Origin: JBBRVP01 sp038246785
GTDB lineage: Bacteria > Actinomycetota > Actinomycetes > Jiangellales > Jiangellaceae
Assembly (NCBI GenBank): GCA_038246785.1
Contig: JBBRVP010000067.1
Span: forward strand, 1-8,265
Reading direction: 5' to 3'
DNA length: 8,265 bases
The notes below the pieces were generated by a model, which searched no databases, was not told the DNA's origin, and saw only the letters and a program-made list of their open reading frames with translations. Shown in pieces: positions 1 to 5,366 of the stretch (the first letter of the stretch is position 1; each line of letters begins with the position of its first letter). A program made the position numbers and the translations under genes.

Positions 1-90
1 CTGCAGCAACTGGCCCGCCATGTCGCGCTCGCTCGTGGCGAGAATCCGGACTCACCGCGGCGGTTGGCCAAGGTCACCCGAACCCTGTGA
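1..90 (+). CDS. C-terminal fragment of a SIS-domain sugar-phosphate isomerase/aminotransferase-like protein
   Basis: The frame starting at base 1 is open for 29 codons and ends at TGA (88-90); the gene begins left of the window. The visible tail reads LQQLARHVALARG, then PDSPRRLAKVTRTL. This resembles the last segment of SIS-domain proteins of the GlmS/AgaS type, where a helix like LQLLAYHIA is followed by a PR-x-LxK-SVT ending. Such proteins bind phosphosugars and isomerise or deaminate them in the cytoplasm. What is seen is only the conserved end, so the exact substrate cannot be given. The stop codon overlaps the start of the PhzF-like gene (GTGATG at 87-92), which suggests that the two genes form one operon with coupled translation. 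Sure of the reading frame, moderately sure of the family. Confidence 0.6.
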   Translation: MQQLARHVALARGENPDSPRRLAKVTRTL

Positions 91-926
91 TGGAGGTCCT
101 GCGCTACACCGCCTTCAGCTCCGACCCGACGGGCGGCAACCCCGCGGGGGTCGTTCTCGACGCGACCGGGGCCTCGGACGATCAGATGCAGGCCGTCGCC
201 GCAGACGTGGGCTTCTCCGAGACGGCGTTCCTGATCCCGACCGACGACGCAGGCCGGCTGCGCGTTCGCTACTTCAGCCCCCTCGCGGAGGTGCCGTTCT
301 GCGGGCACGCGACCATCGCGTCCGGCGTCGCGTACTCCGAGCGGAACGGCCCCGGGACGCTGTTGTTCGAAACGGCGGCCGGGAACGTCGTGGTCCACAC
401 CACGCGCGACGGTCGCCGCATCACGGCGACCCTGGTCAGCGTGACCCCGACGTCGGTCGACCTGGCCGACCAGGATCTGTCCACGATCCTGCGGGCGCTG
501 CGCTGGGACCAGGATGACCTGGATCCCGCCCTGCCACCGCGGACCGCGTTCGCCGGAGCGTGGCACCCGGTGATCGCAGCGGCAACGCGTGAACGGCTCG
601 CTGACCTCGACTACGACATGGACGCGCTCGGCTCGCTGATGGCGGTCCGCGGATGGACGACCGTGGATCTGGTGTGGCGGGAGTCGGCCGCGGTCTTCCA
701 TGCGCGCAACCCGTTCCCGCCGGGGGGCGTGCGCGAGGACCCCGCGACCGGGGCAGCTGCCGCAGCATTCGGCGGCTACCTGCGCGATCTCGGCCTGGTG
801 GACCTGCCGGCCACGATCACCGTCCACCAGGGCGCCGACATGGGACGCCCCGGGCTGCTGACCGTCGACATCCCGGCCGAGCCCGGCACCGGCATAGCCG
901 TGACCGGCACCGCGGTCCCCATCTGA
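90..926 (+). CDS. PhzF-family isomerase/epimerase
   Basis: A 278-aa protein of normal length for the PhzF (phenazine biosynthesis-like, diaminopimelate epimerase fold) superfamily. Visible hallmarks are GGNPAGVV (residues 15-22), SETAF with the presumed catalytic acid Glu44, the EVPFCGHAT signature (67-75, His73), and EDPATGAA (216-223, Asp217) in the second half. The two halves match the duplicated domains of the fold. Characterised members isomerise small carboxylic acids (PhzF itself acts on a dihydro-3-hydroxyanthranilate), but most actinobacterial homologues have no known substrate, and no phenazine genes lie nearby. Two starts are possible: ATG at 90, overlapping the upstream TGA by one base, or GTG at 87 with a four-base overlap. 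ATG is preferred because MEVLRYTAFS is the usual family beginning. No clear Shine-Dalgarno is seen, so translation is probably coupled to the preceding SIS gene. Cytosolic, no signal peptide. Confidence 0.92.
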   Translation: MEVLRYTAFSSDPTGGNPAGVVLDATGASDDQMQAVAADVGFSETAFLIPTDDAGRLRVRYFSPLAEVPFCGHATIASGVAYSERNGPGTLLFETAAGNVVVHTTRDGRRITATLVSVTPTSVDLADQDLSTILRALRWDQDDLDPALPPRTAFAGAWHPVIAAATRERLADLDYDMDALGSLMAVRGWTTVDLVWRESAAVFHARNPFPPGGVREDPATGAAAAAFGGYLRDLGLVDLPATITVHQGADMGRPGLLTVDIPAEPGTGIAVTGTAVPI

Positions 927-1008
927 GCCGCGAGCCCGGGCATCGAGTTCGGTGTGCGTCGCGCGGTACGCCGCCCAACCGGCCGCTCAGCTGCCCCGTC
1001 CAGGCCCC

Positions 1009-1064
1009 GAACGCGATGATCGGAGTGCCTGGGTGCCGCTCCCTGGCGCCGATCTGCTCCGATC
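1009..1064. repeat. 56-bp palindrome-containing repeat, copy 1
   Basis: This copy matches 1145-1200 at 55 of 56 positions; the only difference is G1038 against A1174. Within it, GATCGGAG (1018-1025) is inverted as CTCCGATC (1057-1064) around a 31-base centre, so the copy can fold as a long-looped stem. The hexamer CCGATC occurs twice on the right side, at 1049-1054 and 1059-1064, ten bases apart. The position between converging genes is typical of repetitive extragenic palindromes. Whether it is a dispersed genomic repeat, a terminator or a protein-binding site cannot be told from one window. Confidence 0.85.
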
Positions 1065-1144
1065 CGGCAGATGCCGGCACGACCCGGTGGGCGGCGACGC
1101 AGCGGGGTCACTGTCGATGCGACCGGGGCCACCATTCGTACCGG

Positions 1145-1200
1145 GAACGCGATGATCGGAGTGCCTGGGTGCCACTCCCTGGCGCCGATCTGCTCCGATC
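1145..1200. repeat. 56-bp palindrome-containing repeat, copy 2
   Basis: Second copy, in the same orientation as 1009-1064 and offset by 136 bases. Here the outer inverted repeat is longer: ATGATCGGAG (1152-1161) pairs perfectly with CTCCGATCAT (1193-1202), two bases beyond the shared repeat, around a 31-base centre. An alternative inner stem, GGAGTG (1158-1163) with CACTCC (1173-1178), is perfect in this copy and keeps pairing in copy 1 only through a G-U wobble in plus-strand RNA. It ends about 90 bases beyond the exporter's stop codon. Confidence 0.85.
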
Positions 1201-1267
1201 ATGGAGATCGTGCGCAAACGCCCCGGGGACGGGCCCGGGCCGAGCCGGTGCCCGCGCCGAGCCGAGC

Positions 1268-1281
1268 CGGTGACAGCACCG
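1268..1281 (-). terminator. Weak hairpin just after the exporter stop codon
   Basis: CGGTG (1268-1272) and CACCG (1277-1281) form a five-pair stem with a four-base loop, beginning 12 bases past the exporter's TAG on the minus strand. No T-run follows, so this is at best a weak or non-canonical actinobacterial terminator. In such GC-rich DNA it could be chance. Confidence 0.2.
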
Positions 1282-1292
1282 AGCGCCGGCGT

Positions 1293-2777
1293 CTAGTGGT
1301 GCATGTGCAACGCTGCGGCGCCGTCCATCCGGGCGGCGGGCATCCGCAGGTAGGCGACGACACCGAAGGCGGCTGCGAGGACAGCCGCAGCGAGGAACGC
1401 GGTGGAGAACCCTTTGACGACCCCGGCAGCATCGGTGAGGCTGCCGGCCGCGGTCGCGACCGCGGACAGGACGGCGACGCCGAGGGCCGCGCCGACCTCG
1501 TGGCCGGTCATCAGGAAACCCGACGCCATGCCGGCGTGCTGGGCAGGAATGCCGGCCATCGCAGTGACGGCGACGGCGACGAACACCATGCCGACCCCGA
1601 ACCCGAGGACGACCGTGCCCGGCAGCAGATCGATCGCAAAGCGCGCATCGGAGCTCACGAACGAGAGCAAGGCGGAGCCGGCCGTGACCACGGTGAGGCC
1701 GGCGCTGGCGATGTTCCGCGGCGACGTCCTGGCGAGCAACTTGCTGGCGAGGTGGGTGCCGGCGGTGATGGCGAGGGCGAGCGGGAGGAAGGCGATGCCG
1801 GCGCGGAGCGCGGAGTACCCCATCACGGTCTGGAAGAAGATGCTGGTGAGGAAGACGGTGCCCACCAGCAGAGCCGTCGCGCCGAGCATCACGGTCGTGC
1901 CGGACACCAGGGTGCTCACCTTCCAGGTGTGCGGCGGGACCAGCGGTCGTGCTGCACCGTGCTCGATGCGGACGAACGAGGCGAGCAGCACCGCGGATGC
2001 GGCGAACCCGATCAGGGCGCGGGCCGAGAGCCAGCCGTGCGCGGACGTGCTGGCCAGTCCGTACATGAGGGCGCCGAGACCGCTGATGACGGTGAGCGCG
2101 CCGGGCAGGTCGAATTGGGTCAGGTCGGCGCTGGCGACGGCGTCCTTGGGGAGAACCTTGAGCCCGAGAGTCAGGGCGATGACGCCGATGGGGACATTGA
2201 CCCAGAAGATGAGCTGCCAGCCGGCCCAGGTGGTCAGAGCACCGCCGAAGAGGACGCCGGCTGCAACGCCGAGGCTGCCGACCGCGCCCCACAGGGCGAG
2301 GCCACGGGTGCGCTGCGTCCCGGAGTAGGTGGTCATCAGCAGCGACAGTGCGGCCGGTGTCATCAGCGCCGCGCCGAGACCCTGGGTGGCGCGAGCAGCG
2401 ATGAGCTCGGTGGCGTTGTTCGCGAAACCGCTGAACAGCGAGGCGCCGGTGAAGACGGTCATGCCGGTGAGGAACACCCGGCGTCGTGGCAGCAGATCGG
2501 CGATGCGGCCGCCGAGCAGCAGGCCGCCGCCGGAGAGCAGGAGGTACGCGGTGACCAGCCATTGCAGGTCGCTGCTGCCCAAGCGGAGTGACTCGCCGAT
2601 GGACGGCAGCGCGGTGTTCACGACGGAGATGTCGAGGACGACAAGAATCTGCGCAGTCAGGGCGAGGGCGAGGACAGCCCACGACTTGTGGGGACCAGCT
2701 TCGCCGTCCGTCCTGTCCTGCGGCGCGTGCTGCGGCGCCGTGGCGGTTCCGGTGGCTGCGGTGTCGGCGGTGTGCAT
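1293..2777 (-). CDS. MFS exporter, DHA2 (EmrB/QacA-like) 14-helix drug efflux family
   Basis: A 494-aa integral membrane transporter that probably exports a small molecule by proton antiport. Family motifs are visible in order: LDISVVNTALP (48-58, motif D1 with its Asp in the first helix), GGRIADLLPRRR (89-100, motif A), RATQGLGAALMTP (129-141, motif B) and GVAAGVLFGG (170-179, motif C with Val where Pro is usual), then WVNVPIG (192-198). Length and hydrophobic pattern suit 14 helices. The first 30 residues are a polar, Ala/Thr-rich cytoplasmic tail, and the protein ends in HMHH. The start at 2777 has a good Shine-Dalgarno (AGGAG, complement of 2783-2787) five bases upstream. An in-frame ATG at 2864 would add 29 Ser/Ala/Pro-rich residues and overlap the hydrolase stop as ATGA, but has no clear ribosome site. 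Third gene of the minus-strand cluster; substrate unknown. Confidence 0.93.
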   Translation of the reverse strand: MHTADTAATGTATAPQHAPQDRTDGEAGPHKSWAVLALALTAQILVVLDISVVNTALPSIGESLRLGSSDLQWLVTAYLLLSGGGLLLGGRIADLLPRRRVFLTGMTVFTGASLFSGFANNATELIAARATQGLGAALMTPAALSLLMTTYSGTQRTRGLALWGAVGSLGVAAGVLFGGALTTWAGWQLIFWVNVPIGVIALTLGLKVLPKDAVASADLTQFDLPGALTVISGLGALMYGLASTSAHGWLSARALIGFAASAVLLASFVRIEHGAARPLVPPHTWKVSTLVSGTTVMLGATALLVGTVFLTSIFFQTVMGYSALRAGIAFLPLALAITAGTHLASKLLARTSPRNIASAGLTVVTAGSALLSFVSSDARFAIDLLPGTVVLGFGVGMVFVAVAVTAMAGIPAQHAGMASGFLMTGHEVGAALGVAVLSAVATAAGSLTDAAGVVKGFSTAFLAAAVLAAAFGVVAYLRMPAARMDGAAALHMHH

Positions 2778-2860
2778 CGGGACTCCTGTGCTCGGGTGTG
2801 CGGAAGGTGCGGAGCGGCTCGAGCTGGCCTTGCTGGCTGGGCTGGCCGTGCTGCGTGTGC

Positions 2861-4255
2861 TCATCGGACGGCCAGCGACGTGCCGGTGCGGACCGCGGTG
2901 ACGACCGCGGTGATGGCGCGAACCGAGTCGGTCGACCCGCTCGCGTCGTCGAGGAGCCCGACGTGGGTGGTGTCGGCGACCCAGTGGGTGCTGTTGGTCG
3001 ACAGAGCGGCCATCCGGTCCTGGGCGGCGGCCCAGCCGTTCGTGCCGTCGGCGTTCTCGCGGGCAGTGACCACGGCCAGCGGCTTCGGGTCGAACGTCCT
3101 CAGCGCCTGAGCCTGGGTGAAGACAGCTTGGAGCCCGGCCTGCTCGTCGCGCATGTTGCGGGCTCCGCGCGGGCTGGTTGCGAACGCCTGGACCTGCGCC
3201 GCGGCGCCCGGGGACAGTGCGGTCGACGCCGACGCAGGGATGAGGCGCAGCGCGCCGACTCGAGCCAGGGCCGGCATCACCGGAAGCAGCCGGCGCATCA
3301 TCGCGTATGTGCCGGGGAAGTCGGGCTGGTCGGTGAACTGGTGCGGGCTGGACGAGTCGAGCAGCACCAGCCCGGCGACCTGCGCTGGATAGCGGGCGGC
3401 GTAGGTCATGGCGAGCGTGCCGCCGGACGAATGCCCGGCCAGGACGTACGGGCTGTGCTCGCCGGCGCGGGCCAGCAGGCCGTGCAGATCCGCGGCGATG
3501 GCGAGCCCGTCCTGCGTGCCCTCGGCGTCGTCGCTCCAGCCCTGGCCGGCCCGGTCGTACGCGCACACACGGGTCGTGCGGGATACCTGGGCGATGACGG
3601 CGCTCCACAGCGGCGAGATCTCGTTGAGCCCGTTCTCGAGGACGACGGTGGGGCCGCCGCTGCCGGTGCACGTCAGGTGAAGGTGGTGTCCACCCACGTC
3701 ATGCAGCGCGCCAGTCATCGCGTACCGACCATGGTCACGGGCCAGGGCGATGCTCTCGGCGGTTCCGCCGAGTGCGGCGACGGTCACCAGGCCGATGACC
3801 GGGTACAGCAGCCAGCGGGACCGACCGGTCGTGGCGCGGCGCGCGGCGCGCTGCATCCAGACGGCCAGGACGAGCGCGGCGGCCGGCCACACCCAGCCGG
3901 CCGCGGTGAGGGTGCCGTCGCCGGGGGTGACGGCGAGCAGGCCGGCTCCGGTGGTCGCCATCACGGCCGCAGGGACGGTCGCCCAGCGCTGGGGCTGGTC
4001 GGTCCACCGCGTGGTGAGCGTTGCCAGCAGCGCCCAGCCGGAGGCCAGGCCGACCAGGCCGGCGCCGGTGACGACGGGCTCGGTGGCGCCGGCGAACAGG
4101 ACGAGGACGAAGAGCAGGGTGGCTGTCAGGCCGCCGAGCATGGAGGCGGCGACCACGACGCCGAACGGCACCCGGCGGCCGCCCTCGGCGGGCTCGCGCT
4201 TGGCGCCGGAGTGGCTGGTGAGACGGTCGGCCGGGGTGGAGGTGGTGGTCGTCAT
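2861..4255 (-). CDS. Alpha/beta-hydrolase with N-terminal multi-helix membrane domain
   Basis: A 464-aa protein in two parts. Residues 31-168 contain about five hydrophobic segments (near 31-54, 62-80, 92-110, 117-133 and 148-168), indicating membrane anchoring. Residues from about 185 onward are an alpha/beta-hydrolase: HLHLTCTGSGGPTVVLENG precedes the oxyanion region, CAYDRAGQGWSD (231-242) is typical, AGHSSGG (273-279) carries the presumed nucleophile Ser276, and THVGLLDD (430-437) carries the presumed catalytic His431. The acid is not certain; Asp403 is a candidate. Known relatives act on esters, amides, epoxides or lactones, so the substrate is open. The start at 4255 has a weak GGAAG ten bases upstream. 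The gene follows the HD gene after 181 bases and precedes the exporter, whose possible upstream ATG overlaps this stop. Fold is near certain, and the membrane domain is clear from composition. Confidence 0.9.
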   Translation of the reverse strand: MTTTTSTPADRLTSHSGAKREPAEGGRRVPFGVVVAASMLGGLTATLLFVLVLFAGATEPVVTGAGLVGLASGWALLATLTTRWTDQPQRWATVPAAVMATTGAGLLAVTPGDGTLTAAGWVWPAAALVLAVWMQRAARRATTGRSRWLLYPVIGLVTVAALGGTAESIALARDHGRYAMTGALHDVGGHHLHLTCTGSGGPTVVLENGLNEISPLWSAVIAQVSRTTRVCAYDRAGQGWSDDAEGTQDGLAIAADLHGLLARAGEHSPYVLAGHSSGGTLAMTYAARYPAQVAGLVLLDSSSPHQFTDQPDFPGTYAMMRRLLPVMPALARVGALRLIPASASTALSPGAAAQVQAFATSPRGARNMRDEQAGLQAVFTQAQALRTFDPKPLAVVTARENADGTNGWAAAQDRMAALSTNSTHWVADTTHVGLLDDASGSTDSVRAITAVVTAVRTGTSLAVR

Positions 4256-4436
4256 GACGGTCTCGCTTCCGGGAGATTCGGCGGGTCGAGCGGGGTGGCG
4301 GTACTCGTTGAGCGTGGGCGCGAGGACCGAGGTTCGCCCCGGCCGAATGACCGGGTTCTCGCAGCGGAGGGCCGACCGGGCGGGCTGGGCGTGGACGGCG
4401 GGGTGAACTGCACGGCCCTGGAAGGAGCGGAACTGG
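4256..4436. other. 181-bp gap between HD gene and hydrolase gene
   Basis: The gap separates two genes on the same strand and is long for an operon junction, so the hydrolase-exporter pair may have its own promoter. I see no convincing -10/-35 pair on the minus strand. No coding potential is evident. Confidence 0.35.
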
Positions 4437-5204
4437 TCAGTCGCGGAACGGCGCGGCCTTGATGGCCAGGCCGAACGCGCCGTACCGGCGCAGGAAGTGG
4501 GCGCGGCCGGCCGGCACCCGCGCCGCCTCGGTCCGGAACGCGGCAGCGAACTCCCGCTTGAAACCGGCCCGCGGGTGCGCGGCCAGGACCGCGGAGAGAA
4601 CGGATGGTGGCAGCTGCCAGGACCACAGACCGAAGACGTCGAGGCTGGCGCCAGCCGAGAGGAGGTACGCGACCGGGCCCTGCGCCAGGCTCACGCCCGG
4701 GCTGTGGTGCAGCGTGATGGCGGTTCGCAGCGTCTCGGTGGCGGCCGTGGACAGCCCGACGTGCTCGGCGACGTCGCGGGCGGCGCGGGCGCTGGCCCGG
4801 GTGAAGTCGACGTTCGCGACGGTCGTCGGCAGCCCGACGTCGTGCAGCAGCGCGGCCGTGAACAGCAGCTCCCGGTCCACGTCCAGGTTCTCCAGCTCGC
4901 CGAGGGCAGCGCCGAAGGCGTACGTCCGGTAGGAGTGGTTCAGCAGCGCCGGGCTGAGCCGCCGCTGGGCCAGGTCCTCGGCCGCGCGAGTCAGGACTGA
5001 GTCCGGTGCCGGGCGCTGGCCGCGGGTGGCCGGCGCTCGGCGGCCCGGGTTGACCCGCAGCAGCATCGAGAGCCGACCGGCAGCGTTGGTCGCGTACGTG
5101 CGTGCGAGTGGCCGGAGCAGGCTGCGCCGTTCGGCGGCCGTGAGCAGTCCGCCGCTGCGTTCCAGCCAGGCGTGCGTGCCGAGGTCGGTCGGCGCGGGGG
5201 TCAT
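4437..5204 (-). CDS. HD-domain protein, cyanamide hydratase-like subgroup
   Basis: A 255-aa soluble protein with the metal-binding HD pattern in order: His90 in NHSYRTYAFG, the His121-Asp122 pair in ALLHDVGLP, His166/His167 in LHHSPG, and Asp189 in ASLDVFGL. HD proteins are metal-dependent enzymes, mostly phosphohydrolases. The HSxRTYxFG plus LLHDxG combination resembles the branch that includes cyanamide hydratase-like proteins, but function differs widely in this group and no substrate is claimed. The start at 5204 is supported by GGGAG (complement of 5211-5215) six bases upstream; the open frame continues further upstream without such a site. It is the first gene of the minus-strand cluster (hydrolase and exporter follow) and diverges from the LAL regulator, which may control it. 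Sure of the domain, unsure of the reaction. Confidence 0.88.
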   Translation of the reverse strand: MTPAPTDLGTHAWLERSGGLLTAAERRSLLRPLARTYATNAAGRLSMLLRVNPGRRAPATRGQRPAPDSVLTRAAEDLAQRRLSPALLNHSYRTYAFGAALGELENLDVDRELLFTAALLHDVGLPTTVANVDFTRASARAARDVAEHVGLSTAATETLRTAITLHHSPGVSLAQGPVAYLLSAGASLDVFGLWSWQLPPSVLSAVLAAHPRAGFKREFAAAFRTEAARVPAGRAHFLRRYGAFGLAIKAAPFRD

Positions 5205-5214
5205 GGAGATCTCC
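5205..5214. promoter_or_regulatory. Palindrome overlapping the HD gene ribosome site
   Basis: GGAGATCTCC is a perfect ten-base palindrome touching the HD start codon and containing most of its Shine-Dalgarno. It could be an operator or could occlude the ribosome site in RNA, but a ten-base palindrome without a loop is weak evidence. Confidence 0.2.
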
Positions 5215-5353
5215 CGGAGGGGAGCGGCGTCGGGCCGGTCCGCCCGGCACGCAGATGAACCGAGGCATCCCACGATCGCGGCGACTCGTGCTGGTCGCCC
5301 CGGCGAAACCGCCTGGGTCCGAACAACATCCGCCCGACGGGTCGCCATGCGCG

Positions 5354-5359
5354 TAGCGT
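5354..5359 (+). promoter_or_regulatory. Possible -10 element for a leaderless regulator transcript
   Basis: TAGCGT fits the actinobacterial TANNNT -10 pattern and ends seven bases before the GTG start at 5367, the spacing expected when transcription starts at the start codon. No Shine-Dalgarno precedes the GTG, which agrees with a leaderless mRNA. No good -35 is seen. Confidence 0.3.
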
Positions 5360-5366
5360 CACCGGC

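Larger units (their letters stand above)
927..1292. other. Gene-free gap between two converging genes
   Basis: No convincing coding frame lies between the PhzF-like stop and the exporter stop, which face each other. The gap holds two copies of a 56-bp repeat, an 80-bp unrelated spacer between them, and a very GC-rich stretch (about 1215-1292) with short self-complementary segments. Both flanking transcripts must end here, so bidirectional termination is the likely job, but no T-run follows any stem on either strand. Short frames in this stretch have no recognisable protein content. Confidence 0.6.

Noticed and set aside
1064..1077. CCGGCA/TGCCGG palindrome between the two repeats
   Set aside because: The two-base loop is too tight and such short GC palindromes are expected by chance at this base composition.
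1009..1200. CRISPR array
   Set aside because: Only two repeat units, the unit is too long, the 80-bp spacing is unlike spacers, and no cas genes are present.
1284..1291. CGCCGGCG palindrome next to the exporter stop
   Set aside because: Eight-base GC palindromes are common here and nothing else supports a function.
1071..2591. Long plus-strand open frame of 506 codons opposite the exporter
   Set aside because: Composition is dominated by Gly, Asp, Glu and Arg with no motif, and it lies antisense to a confident transporter gene.
2778..3671. Upstream extension of the exporter frame across the hydrolase gene
   Set aside because: It overlaps the clear hydrolase coding sequence in another frame and has shadow-like Arg/Pro-rich composition. 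Transporter similarity begins only after about 2777.
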